64,000 nt of DNA, taken from positions 930,001 through 994,000 of the forward strand of contig NZ_VFPA01000001.1 of assembly GCF_006716445.1 (NCBI RefSeq), in the 5' to 3' direction. This stretch comes from Pseudonocardia kunmingensis (GTDB lineage: Bacteria; Actinomycetota; Actinomycetes; Mycobacteriales; Pseudonocardiaceae). A model generated the notes under the pieces. It had not been told where the DNA came from. It did no database searches and saw only the letters and a list, made by a program, of their open reading frames with translations. Within the stretch, counting starts at the first letter, position 1, and each line of letters opens with the position of its first letter. Positions 36,173-44,150 of the stretch are shown piece by piece. Both the position numbers and the translations under genes were made by a program.

Positions 36173-36715
36173 ATGCCGCTCGAACCCCGCATCGGCAGCT
36201 ACGACCACCTGCAGGGCGTGCTCGGCGCGGAGCTCACGCTGGTGGAGTACGGCGACTTCGAGTGCCCCTACTGCCGCCTCGCCGCGCCCGTGATCGACGA
36301 GGTCGTCACGCGCCTGGGCAACCGGATCGTCTTCGCGTTCCGGCACTTCCCGCTGGCCGAGCTGCACCCGTTCGCGCTGTCGGCCGCCGTCGCCGCCGAG
36401 GGCGCGGCGCTGAAGGGCCAGTTCTGGCCGATGCACGCCCGGCTGTACGCGGGCGACGAGCCTGCGTTGCGGCAGGAGGACCTGCGCCGCTACGCGGAGG
36501 AGATCGGCATCCCGCCGGAGAAGGTGCTCTGGCCCGCCACGCGGTTCGTCGAGGACCGGGTGGAGGCCGACTTCAACTCCGGCGTGCGCAGCGGTGTGCG
36601 GGGCACGCCGTCGCTGTTCGTCAACGGGGAGCTCTTCCACGGCTCGATCACGGTCGAGAACCTCCTCGACGCGCTGGAGAGCACGGCCCCGGCTCCTGTG
36701 GGCCCCGCTCTCTGA
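36173..36715 (+). CDS. DsbA-like thioredoxin-fold protein
   Basis: A 180-residue DsbA-family protein with active site CPYC (YGDFECPYCRLAAP, about 27-40) and the cis-Pro loop VRGTPSLFVNGELF (about 143-156). There is no signal peptide, so it is cytoplasmic, resembling the soluble thioredoxin-like proteins often linked to nhaA. The start is ATG 36173; GGAGGTC lies 5 bases upstream. Confidence 0.88.
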   Translation: MPLEPRIGSYDHLQGVLGAELTLVEYGDFECPYCRLAAPVIDEVVTRLGNRIVFAFRHFPLAELHPFALSAAVAAEGAALKGQFWPMHARLYAGDEPALRQEDLRRYAEEIGIPPEKVLWPATRFVEDRVEADFNSGVRSGVRGTPSLFVNGELFHGSITVENLLDALESTAPAPVGPAL

Positions 36716-36780
36716 TCCGGGAACACACCACCCGGCTCGCCGCGTTCGGATGATCGCGCGGCGACGAACGGGGGGCCAGG

Positions 36781-37515
36781 ATGAGGGGTGTGCAGCGGTC
36801 GAGGTTGTTGAGCGTGGCGACGCTGCTGCTCGCCGTGCTCGCGCTGCTCGCGGCGGCCCGCGCGAGCTTCATCATGATCTACCTCGGCTTCGCCTACCGC
36901 GACGAGCTGAACCCGGTGACCGCCCCGCTGAGCTACTACGTCCTCGTCGACGGCGGCGAGCAGCTGTTCACCTCGGCCGCGGTGGCGATGGCCGTCGGGG
37001 CCCTCGCCGTGCTGGTCGGGATGGCGCGGTCGGGGGTGCGGATGGCCGGGCGCCCCACCGTCCTGTTCGCGGTGTGGGCGCTGTGCCTGGTGCTCGCCGC
37101 GGTGTTCCCCATCGACGACTCCCCGCGGATCCTCACCTTCGCCGGCTGGGTGCACCAGTTCGCCGGAGCCGGAATCCTCGCGCTGCTGTCGTTCGCGGGC
37201 CTCGCGGCCGCTCCGCGCCTGGCCGAGAGCCCGGCGTGGCGGCCCGTCGTCCCGACGGTCCGGATGCTCTCGATCGGCGCGGCCGTCATCGCCGCGGCCT
37301 ACATCGTGGGCCGGCTGGACGACCTCGTGCCCGGGCTGTTCGGATCCGTCGACGTCGGAGGCGTCCTGCAGCGGGTGGTCCTCGGTTTCCAGGTCGCGGT
37401 CGTGTCGGCCCTCGCGGTCCAGCTCGTGCGCGTGTCGTGGTCGGCGGTCCGCTCGGGCGCAGCGACGGGGGCGGCGACGGGCGCGGCGGCCCCGACCGTG
37501 CTGCCCCGCCCCTGA
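36781..37515 (+). CDS. DUF998 integral membrane protein
   Basis: A 244-residue protein with six or seven hydrophobic helices. The first-helix exit YLGFAYRDELNPVTAPLSYY and the central VFPIDDSPRILTFAGWVHQF (about 102-121) are characteristic of DUF998. Function unknown. The C-terminus ends in AATGAATGAA-type repeats. It is convergent with cobT. Confidence 0.8.
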   Translation: MRGVQRSRLLSVATLLLAVLALLAAARASFIMIYLGFAYRDELNPVTAPLSYYVLVDGGEQLFTSAAVAMAVGALAVLVGMARSGVRMAGRPTVLFAVWALCLVLAAVFPIDDSPRILTFAGWVHQFAGAGILALLSFAGLAAAPRLAESPAWRPVVPTVRMLSIGAAVIAAAYIVGRLDDLVPGLFGSVDVGGVLQRVVLGFQVAVVSALAVQLVRVSWSAVRSGAATGAATGAAAPTVLPRP

Positions 37516-37530
37516 CGCAGCGCGCGGGAG

Positions 37531-38715
37531 TCAGCGCGCGCGTGTCGCGGTGGTCTTGTCGGTGGTCTTGTCGGTGGTCTTGTCGGTGACGCCGGCCGCG
37601 TCGAACGTGGCGACGTCCTGGAGGGCCTGGGCCGCGCTCTGCAGCACCGGGAGGGCCAGGAGCGCGCCGGTGCCCTCGCCGAGGCGCATTCCGAGGTCCA
37701 GCAGCGGCTCGAGGCCGAGGTGGGCGAGGGCGCGGGCGTGGCCCGGTTCGGCCGAGCGGTGACCGGCGATCCACGACGGCACCGCGGCCGGGGCGAGCGC
37801 GGCGGCGGCGAGCGCCGCGGCGCCTGCGCTCACCCCGTCGAGCAGCACCGGGACGCGCAGCGCGGCCCCGCCGAGCGCGAACCCGGCGAGTGCCGCGTGC
37901 TCCAGCCCGCCGAAGGCGGCGAGCACGCCGAGGGGGTCGGCCGGGTCGGGCCGGTGCCGGTGCAGCGCCGCCGCGACCACGGCCGTCTTCCGGGCCAGCG
38001 TGGCGTCGTCGACGCCGGTGCCGCGGCCCGTCACCTCCTCCGCGCCCGCCCCCGTGAACGCGCTGATCAGCGCCGCGGCCGCGGTGGTGTTGGCGATGCC
38101 CATGTCGCCCGTGACGAGGCAGCGGTTGCCCGCGGCCACCAGGTCGCGCGCGGTCTGGATCCCCACCCCGACGGCGGCCTCGACCTGCTCGCGCGTGAGC
38201 GCGGGACCGGTGGCGAGGTCGGCGGTGCCGTCGGCGACGCGCCGGGGCAGGAGGCCGGGCACGGGGTCGAGCGGGGGCGCGGCCACGCCGACGTCCACCA
38301 CGCACACCTCGACTCCGAGCCGCCGCGCGAACGCGTTGACCACCGCTCCCCCGCCGAGGAAGTTGGCCACCATCTGCGCGGTGACCTCCTGCGGCCACGG
38401 CGTCACGCCCTGCGCGTGCACCCCGTGGTCACCGGCGAACACGGCCACCGCGGCGGGCTCGGGCACCGGCGGCGGGCAGGTCCCGGCGATGCCGGCGAGC
38501 GCGATGGCGAGGTCCTCCACGCGGCCGAGGGCCCCGCGCGGCTTCGTCATCCGGTCCAGCCGCTCGACGGCGGCGGCCCGGGCCGTGGCGTCCCCAGGGG
38601 TGATCGCGGCGACGGTCTCGGCGAGCAGGTCGCGCGGGAAGCAGTCCCGACGAACGGCACTTTCGTCGGCTAGGTACCGACGAGAGTGCCGTTCGTCACG
38701 GGGATCGGGGTTCAC
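37531..38715 (-). CDS. cobT: Nicotinate-nucleotide:dimethylbenzimidazole phosphoribosyltransferase
   Basis: Makes alpha-ribazole phosphate, the lower-ligand precursor of cobalamin. It has 394 residues, longer than the usual ~350-360. Visible are MTKPRGALGRVEDLA, AVFAGDHGVHAQGVTPWP and the C-terminal catalytic Glu in DLGMRLGEGTGA. The start is GTG 38715, which overlaps the cobI stop as GTGA like other pairs in this operon. This places palindrome copy B in frame at residues ~6-23 (DERHSRRYLADESAVRRD) before the conserved domain starts. No ATG, GTG or TTG start lies between. The C-terminus holds three TDKT repeats. Confidence 0.92.
   Translation of the reverse strand: MNPDPRDERHSRRYLADESAVRRDCFPRDLLAETVAAITPGDATARAAAVERLDRMTKPRGALGRVEDLAIALAGIAGTCPPPVPEPAAVAVFAGDHGVHAQGVTPWPQEVTAQMVANFLGGGAVVNAFARRLGVEVCVVDVGVAAPPLDPVPGLLPRRVADGTADLATGPALTREQVEAAVGVGIQTARDLVAAGNRCLVTGDMGIANTTAAAALISAFTGAGAEEVTGRGTGVDDATLARKTAVVAAALHRHRPDPADPLGVLAAFGGLEHAALAGFALGGAALRVPVLLDGVSAGAAALAAAALAPAAVPSWIAGHRSAEPGHARALAHLGLEPLLDLGMRLGEGTGALLALPVLQSAAQALQDVATFDAAGVTDKTTDKTTDKTTATRAR
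37549..37584. repeat. 12-bp tandem repeat at the 3' end of cobT
   Basis: Three perfect copies of GGTGGTCTTGTC, coding for the TDKT repeats near the C-terminus of CobT on the minus strand. Probably arisen by slippage. Confidence 0.9.
38649..38697. repeat. ~50-bp palindromic element, copy B (inside cobT)
   Basis: Arms of 21 bp (GACGAACGGCACTTTCGTCGG and its complement with one difference) around CTAGGTA. It is read as coding sequence in the N-terminus of CobT. Confidence 0.92.
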
Positions 38716-39446
38716 AACGCTCCGCCTCGGCCCGTGCGCTTCGGTGGGACTATCAGCGTCGCCAGGTACGGGCCCCGCTTCCGGGGATCGAGGTCCTTGG
38801 CCGGGCGGATGTCCTCCTCCGGCAGGCCCAGGCCGGCGCCGTACACGGCCTCGTCCAGGCGTCCGGTCTCCTCCAGCACGGCGAGGGTCTCGGGCAGCAT
38901 CCGGCCGAACTTGTAGGCGGCCACGGCGTCGCCGCGCTCCAGGGCCTCGCGGAACCGCTCGGGTCCGGCCGTCATCGGGAACAGGGACAGCGGCTCCCGG
39001 CCCTCCACCAGCGGTGTGCCGGAGCGGGCGGCGAGGTCCTGCATCGCCGTGATGCCCGGGACGAGCTGCACGTCCAGCTCCCCCAGCACCTCCCGCACGG
39101 AGGCGGCGAGGTAGCTGAAGGTGGAGTAGACGCACGGGTCGCCGATGGTCGCGAACACCGCGGTGCCGCCCGGGTGCGCGGCGAACCAGGCCGCCACCTG
39201 GGCGGCGGCGGCGTCCCACGCGCGCTCGCGCCGCTCGGTGTGCTCGCGGTCGTGCAGCGCGAACACCACGCGCTCCACCCGCCACGCCTCGGCGTAGTAG
39301 AGGACGGTCTGCTCGGCGCGGCCGGTCTCCCCGGAGTCGGCCACCGGGACGAACACGACGTCGGCCTTCGCGAGCAGGTTCGCGGCCCGGACGGTGACCA
39401 GCTCGGGGTCGCCGGGTCCGACGCCGACTCCGACCAGGGTGTTCAC
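38712..39446 (-). CDS. cobI: Precorrin-2 C20-methyltransferase
   Basis: Adds a methyl group from SAM at C20 of precorrin-2. It has 244 residues with the tetrapyrrole methylase fold: GVGVGPGDPELVTVRAANLL at the N-terminus, ATIGDPCVYSTFSYLA (about 92-107) and the VPGITAMQDLAARSG loop. GTG 39446 overlaps the cobN stop and the gene's own stop overlaps the cobT start, both by 4 bases. It is transcribed with cobN and cobT behind a cobalamin riboswitch. Confidence 0.93.
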   Translation of the reverse strand: MNTLVGVGVGPGDPELVTVRAANLLAKADVVFVPVADSGETGRAEQTVLYYAEAWRVERVVFALHDREHTERRERAWDAAAAQVAAWFAAHPGGTAVFATIGDPCVYSTFSYLAASVREVLGELDVQLVPGITAMQDLAARSGTPLVEGREPLSLFPMTAGPERFREALERGDAVAAYKFGRMLPETLAVLEETGRLDEAVYGAGLGLPEEDIRPAKDLDPRKRGPYLATLIVPPKRTGRGGAL

Positions 39447-42400
39447 TCCTGGCCCTCCAGGTCCCCTTCGAGGTCCAGATAGGTCTGCCGGAGCCGGTCG
39501 AGCACGGCGTCGTCGGGCTTGGCCCACATGCCGCGGTCGGCGGCCTCGAGCAGCCGCTCGGTGATCCCGCGCAGCGCCCAGGGGTTGCTCTTCTCCATGA
39601 ACGCGCGGTTGGTCTCGTCGAACACGTAGCTCTCGGCGAGCCGGCCGTACATCCAGTCGTCGACGACGCCCGCGGTGGCGTCGTAGCCGAACAGGTAGTC
39701 GACCGTGGCCGCGAGCTCGAACGCACCCTTGTAGCCGTGGCGCTGCATCGCCGCGATCCACTTCGGGTTCACGACGCGGGCGCGGAAGACCCGCTTGGTC
39801 TCCTCGGCCAGCGTCCGCGTCTTGACGGCCTGCGGCACCGCGGAGTCGCCGACGTAGGCCGCGGGCGAGCGGCCGGTGAGCGCGCGGACCATCGCGACCA
39901 TGCCGCCGTGGTACTGGAAGTAGTCGTCGGAGTCGACGATGTCGTGCTCGCGGGTGTCCTGGTTCTTCGCCGCCACCGCGATCCGGCGGAACGACTGCTC
40001 CATGTCGGCGCGCGCCTCGCGCCCGTCGAGGCCCCGGCCGTAGGCGTAGCCGCCCCAGACCGCGTAGACCTCGGCGAGGTCGGCGTCGCTGCGCCAGTTG
40101 CGGGCGTCGATCAGCGGCAGCAGGCCCGCCCCGTACGCGCCCGGCTTCGACCCGAAGATCCGCGACGTGGCGCGGCGGCGGTCGCCGTGCTCGGCCGTGT
40201 CCTCCTCGACGTGCGCGCGCAGGTAGTTCTGCTCGGCCGGCTCCTCCAGCTCCGCGACGGCCCGGATCGCGTCATCGAGCAGCGTGATGACGTGCGGGAA
40301 CGCGTCGCGGAAGAACCCCGAGATGCGCACGGTGACGTCGATGCGCGGGCGGCCCAGCTCGTCGAGCGGCACGATCGCGAACCCGGTGACCCGGCGCGAC
40401 GCGTCGTCCCAGACCGGGCGGCACCCGATGAGCGCGAGGATCTCGGCGAGGTCGTCGCCCTGGGTGCGCATGGCGCTCGTGCCCCAGACCGTGAGCCCGA
40501 CGCTGGACGGGTAGGCGCCGGTGTCGGCGAGGTGGCGGGCGACCAGCGAGTCGGCGAGCGCCGAGCCGATCTCCCACGCACTCCGCGAGGGGATCGCCTT
40601 CGGGTCGACCGAGTAGAAGTTCCGCCCGGTCGGCAGCACGTTGACCAGCCCGCGCGTCGGCGAGCCGGACGGCCCGGCCGGGACGTAGCCCCCGTCGAGG
40701 GCGTGCAGGACGGCCGTGACCTCGTCGGTGGTGCGCTCCAGGCGCGGCACGACCTCGCGGCAGCCGAAGTCGAGCACGGCCACGACGGAGGGGATCTCCT
40801 CGCCCAGCAGGTCGGCGCAGACGGCGGCGGGCTCGGCCCACCCCCGCTCCTGCAGGCGGGTGACGAGCGCCCGGGCCACGCCCTCGAGGACGTCGACGAG
40901 ATCGGCTCCGGTGACGGCAGGCCCGGGGGCGACGGCGAGGAGCCGCCCGAGCCGCGCCGGCCCAGGTTCAGGAAAGCCACTTTCATGAACCTGCAGGACA
41001 GGAAAGTGGCTTTCCTGAACTTCGGAAGCGGCCGCTCCGGGGCGCTCGCCCGGGTTCGCCAGGAGCGCCTGCTCGTCCCAGCCCGCCCACGCCGCCAGGG
41101 CCGCGCGCAGGCCGGGGAGGGCCGCCTTCCCGCCCCACACCTGGCTGGCCCGCAGGATCGAGAGCACCAGGTTCACCTGGGCCTCGTCGGCCGGCGGGCC
41201 CCCCAGGATGTGCAGGCCGTCCCGGATCTGGACGTCCTTGACCTCGCAGAGGTAGCCGTCGATGTGGAGGATGAAGTCGTCGAAGTCGTCCTCGCCGGGG
41301 GCCGCGTCGACGTGCAGGTCGTGGTGCAGCTGCGCCGCCGTCACGACCTCCCAGATCTGCGTGCGCAGGGCCGGGAGCTTCGCCGGGTCCATCGCCTGCA
41401 CCGTGGCGTACTCGTCGAGCAGCTGCTCCAGCTTGGCCATCTCGCCGTAGGTGTCGGCGCGGGCCATCGGCGGCACGAGGTGGTCGACCACCACGGCGTG
41501 CCCGCGGCGCTTGGCCTGCGTGCCCTCGCCGGGGTCGTTGACGATGAACGGGTAGACCAGCGGCAGCTCGCCGAGCACGGCGTCGGGGGCGTCCTCTGCG
41601 GCGAGGCCGAGGCCCTTGCCGGGCAGCCACTCGAGGGTGCCGTGCTTGCCCAGGTGGATCACCGCGTCGGCGCCGAAGCCCTGCTGATCTGCTGAGGCGT
41701 CCAGCCAGCGGTAGGCGGCCAGGTAGTGGTGCGAGGGCGGCAGGTCCGGGTCGTGGTAGATCGCCACCGGGTTCTCGCCGAACCCGCGCGGCGGCTGGAT
41801 CATCAGCACGACGTTGCCGAAGGTCAGCGACGCCAGGACGATCTCGTCGCCGTCCACGTAGAGCGACCCCGGCGGCTCCCCCCAGTGCTCCCGCATCCCG
41901 TCGGTGAGCGGGGACGGCAGGGCGTCGAACCAGCGCCGGTAGTCGGCCAGGCGCACGCGGGCCGGTGCCGCGGCCAGCTGCTCCTCGGTGAGCCACTCCA
42001 CGTCGTGGCCACCGGCCGCGATGAGCGAGTGGATCAGCTCGTCGGAGTCCTCGGGGAACTCGCCGACCGCGTAGCCGGCCTCCCGCAGCGCGCGCAGCAG
42101 CACGACGGCGGACGCGGGCGTGTCCAGCCCGACCGCGTTGCCCACCCGCGAGTGCTTCGTCGGGTAGCTCGACAGCACCACGGCCAGCTTCCGGTCCGCG
42201 ACCGGGGTGGCGTGCAGCCGCGCGTGCCGCACCGCGAGCCCGGCCAGCCGGGCGGCGCGCTCGGGGTCGGCGCGGTAGACGGGGATGTCGTCGCCGGGCT
42301 CGGTCTCCTTGAACGAGAACGGCACCGTGATCAGCCGGCCGTCGAACTCGGGGATCGCGACCTGCATCGCGGCGTCCATCGGGGAGAGCGCGGCGTCCGA

Positions 42401-43183
42401 CTCCGCCCACGTCGCGCGCGAGGTCGTCAGGCACAGCCCCTGCAGGACGGGCACGTCGAGGGTGGCGAGGGCGCCCGCGTCCCAGGAGTCCTCTTCACCG
42501 CCCGCGCTCGCGTCGGCGGCGACCGTGCCGCCGGCCGCGAGCACCGTGGCGACCAGCGCGTCCGCCCCGCCCAGCAGCCCCATCAGCTCCGGCTGCGCGC
42601 CCCGCAGCGAGCCGCAGAACACCGGCAGCGCGTTGGCTCCACGGGCCTCGATCGCGTCGCACAGGACGTCGACGAACGCGGTGTTGCCCGACAGCGCGTG
42701 GGCCCGGTAGAAGACCACGCCGACGGTCGGGCGCGCCGGGTCCTGCACCCGCGAGCCGTGCACCCCGAACTCCGGCGTCGCGGCGGGCGGGTCGAAGCCC
42801 TCGCCCGTGAGCAGCACGGTGTCGGACAGGAACCGGTGCAGCTCCCGCAGGTTCGCGGTGCCGCCGGCCGCCAGGTAGGCCAGCGCCTCCGACGCGACGC
42901 CCGCGGGCACCGTGGACGCGGCCATCAGCTCGGCGTCCGGCGCGGACTCCCCGCCCAGCAGCACGACCGGCAGGCCGGACGCCACCAGCGCGTCGACCCC
43001 CTCCGGCCACGCCCGGCGCCCGCCCAGCAGCCGCAGCACCACGACGGCCACGCCGTCGAGCAACGGAGGCAGCCCGTCGGGCTCGACGCGGGCCGGGTTG
43101 GCGGTGCGGTAGAGCGCCCCGGAGCTGCGGGCGGCCAGCAGCTCGGTGTCGGCGGTGGAGAGCAGCAGGACGGGCTGCGTCAT
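39443..43183 (-). CDS. cobN: Aerobic cobaltochelatase large subunit
   Basis: The large ATP-dependent subunit that inserts cobalt into hydrogenobyrinate a,c-diamide; it works with ChlI/ChlD-like CobS/CobT partners, which are not in the window. It has 1246 residues. Family blocks include SSYPTKHSRVGNAVGLDTPAS (written here in two parts: SSYPTKHSRVGNAV and GLDTPAS), IHLGKHGTLEWLPGKGLGL, VYPFIVNDPGEGTQAKRRGH and RIFGSKPGAYGAGLL. ATG 43183 follows GGGAGGAACACCG. A palindromic insert codes for VQESHFPVLQVHESGFPEP near residues 722-740, between two conserved parts. Confidence 0.95.
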   Translation of the reverse strand: MTQPVLLLSTADTELLAARSSGALYRTANPARVEPDGLPPLLDGVAVVVLRLLGGRRAWPEGVDALVASGLPVVLLGGESAPDAELMAASTVPAGVASEALAYLAAGGTANLRELHRFLSDTVLLTGEGFDPPAATPEFGVHGSRVQDPARPTVGVVFYRAHALSGNTAFVDVLCDAIEARGANALPVFCGSLRGAQPELMGLLGGADALVATVLAAGGTVAADASAGGEEDSWDAGALATLDVPVLQGLCLTTSRATWAESDAALSPMDAAMQVAIPEFDGRLITVPFSFKETEPGDDIPVYRADPERAARLAGLAVRHARLHATPVADRKLAVVLSSYPTKHSRVGNAVGLDTPASAVVLLRALREAGYAVGEFPEDSDELIHSLIAAGGHDVEWLTEEQLAAAPARVRLADYRRWFDALPSPLTDGMREHWGEPPGSLYVDGDEIVLASLTFGNVVLMIQPPRGFGENPVAIYHDPDLPPSHHYLAAYRWLDASADQQGFGADAVIHLGKHGTLEWLPGKGLGLAAEDAPDAVLGELPLVYPFIVNDPGEGTQAKRRGHAVVVDHLVPPMARADTYGEMAKLEQLLDEYATVQAMDPAKLPALRTQIWEVVTAAQLHHDLHVDAAPGEDDFDDFILHIDGYLCEVKDVQIRDGLHILGGPPADEAQVNLVLSILRASQVWGGKAALPGLRAALAAWAGWDEQALLANPGERPGAAASEVQESHFPVLQVHESGFPEPGPARLGRLLAVAPGPAVTGADLVDVLEGVARALVTRLQERGWAEPAAVCADLLGEEIPSVVAVLDFGCREVVPRLERTTDEVTAVLHALDGGYVPAGPSGSPTRGLVNVLPTGRNFYSVDPKAIPSRSAWEIGSALADSLVARHLADTGAYPSSVGLTVWGTSAMRTQGDDLAEILALIGCRPVWDDASRRVTGFAIVPLDELGRPRIDVTVRISGFFRDAFPHVITLLDDAIRAVAELEEPAEQNYLRAHVEEDTAEHGDRRRATSRIFGSKPGAYGAGLLPLIDARNWRSDADLAEVYAVWGGYAYGRGLDGREARADMEQSFRRIAVAAKNQDTREHDIVDSDDYFQYHGGMVAMVRALTGRSPAAYVGDSAVPQAVKTRTLAEETKRVFRARVVNPKWIAAMQRHGYKGAFELAATVDYLFGYDATAGVVDDWMYGRLAESYVFDETNRAFMEKSNPWALRGITERLLEAADRGMWAKPDDAVLDRLRQTYLDLEGDLEGQE
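40966..41020. repeat. Palindrome inside cobN
   Basis: A perfect 19-bp inverted repeat (GTTCAGGAAAGCCACTTTC, 40966-40984; complement at 41002-41020) with a 17-base centre that is itself similar (ATGAACCTGCAGGACAG). It is unrelated to the other palindromic element. It is read in frame in CobN, giving two similar peptides, VQESHFP and VHESGFP. Confidence 0.92.
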
Positions 43184-43224
43184 CGGTGTTCCTCCCGAGG
43201 GTCCGCGCCCTCTGCTCGGTGGAG

Positions 43225-43335
43225 TCGTGACGGCAGCGAGTGTCTGGCTCCCGGGGTCGCCCCCGGTGACAGTGGCGGGACCGCGCCGGACTCGCACCGG
43301 CTTCCTGCACTGCCGTCGCGAGCACTGCAACACAC
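43225..43335 (-). ncRNA. Cobalamin riboswitch upstream of cobN
   Basis: On the minus strand, GCCGGTGCGAGTCCGGC is followed by GCGGTCCCGCCACTGT and then the B12-box region GGGAGCCAGACACTCG, the conserved core of the cobalamin aptamer. It ends about 40 bases before the cobN start, so adenosylcobalamin probably represses the cobN-cobI-cobT transcript. Confidence 0.9.
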
Positions 43336-43395
43336 CCGCGGGTCGCGGGTCAACGCGGGGTGATGATCCCGACCGTCCCGGCGACGCCGGCGTGA

Positions 43396-43448
43396 CCGAC
43401 GAACGGCACTCTCGTCGGCTAGGTACCGACGAGAGTGCCGTTCGTCGG
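43396..43448. repeat. ~50-bp palindromic element, copy C (intergenic)
   Basis: The best-preserved copy: two perfectly complementary 23-bp arms around CTAGGTA. It lies between the stop of the cyclodeaminase gene (43463) and the cobN riboswitch, where it may end transcription of the former. Confidence 0.95.
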
Positions 43449-43462
43449 GAGGCGGGCGGCGG

Positions 43463-44041
43463 TCACTCCCGGCCCACCTGCGTCGTGAGCACCCGGGCGG
43501 CTTCGGCGATCTCGCGGGCGCGGTCGCGTTCGGCGGCCCCCTGCTCGCCCTTGACGTTGGCGGCGAGGAGCTCGGCCGCCGTCGCCGCCGCGCCCGCCGC
43601 GAGGTGGACGGCCGCGGCCGCGTCGCTGCGCAGGTTGGGGTTGCCGTTCAGGACGAGGTCGGCGGCGAGGCCTGCGACCTCGCCGGCCACGTCGGCGATC
43701 ACGACGGGGACCGCAATGGTGTCCGCGCGGGCCCGCGCGACCGCCTCCGCCCGGCCGGGCTCGTCGCGCGGCCGCCGGGTCGCGGCGAGGAACGCCCCGT
43801 ACGCGGCGGCGTCGGCGTCGGCGAGCGGGGCCGCCGCGGCGCGCAGCTCGTCCGCCCGCGCGGCCACGGCGCCGTCGCCGAACCGGGCGGCCATGCCGGT
43901 GAGCCCGGCTGCCATTGCCGTGACGAGCGCGGCGACCCCGCCCCCGCCGGGCGCGGGCGTGCGGGCGGCGACGGAGTCGAGCAACTCGCGGACGGTCAGG
44001 TCGAGCAGGGACCGCTCCGGTTCAGAGGCTGCATCGGGCAC
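43463..44041 (-). CDS. Cyclodeaminase/cyclohydrolase family protein
   Basis: A 192-residue helical protein of the formiminotetrahydrofolate cyclodeaminase (FTCD-C) family. The characteristic TPAPGGGGVAALVTAMAAGL lies at ~25-44, and NLRSDAAAAVHLAAGAA near 145. It is involved in one-carbon folate chemistry. Its place between the two cobalamin transcripts may be chance or may reflect a folate/B12 link. The start is GTG 44041. A compound hairpin separates it from the upstream cobH-cbiX-cysG unit. Confidence 0.8.
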   Translation of the reverse strand: MPDAASEPERSLLDLTVRELLDSVAARTPAPGGGGVAALVTAMAAGLTGMAARFGDGAVAARADELRAAAAPLADADAAAYGAFLAATRRPRDEPGRAEAVARARADTIAVPVVIADVAGEVAGLAADLVLNGNPNLRSDAAAAVHLAAGAAATAAELLAANVKGEQGAAERDRAREIAEAARVLTTQVGRE

Positions 44042-44079
44042 GCGGCCACTCTCGCAGACCGCCGGGCCCGCGCTCCTGC

Positions 44080-44145
44080 CGCACAGATCCCGTCGTGGCC
44101 GCACACACCACAGGACGTGTGTGCGGCGCAGGTCGGGTCTGTGCG
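44080..44145. terminator. Compound hairpin after the cobH-cbiX-cysG unit
   Basis: An outer stem pairs GCACAGATCCC with GGGTCTGTGC; an inner stem pairs GCCGCACACAC with GTGTGTGCGGC. It begins 5 bases after the cysG/cobA stop on the minus strand and so probably ends that transcript. Confidence 0.65.
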
Positions 44146-44150
44146 GCGGT

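Noticed and set aside
39737-41695. A 652-codon open frame on the plus strand opposite cobN
   Set aside because: Antisense shadow of a real gene in very G+C-rich DNA; no family features, no ribosome site.
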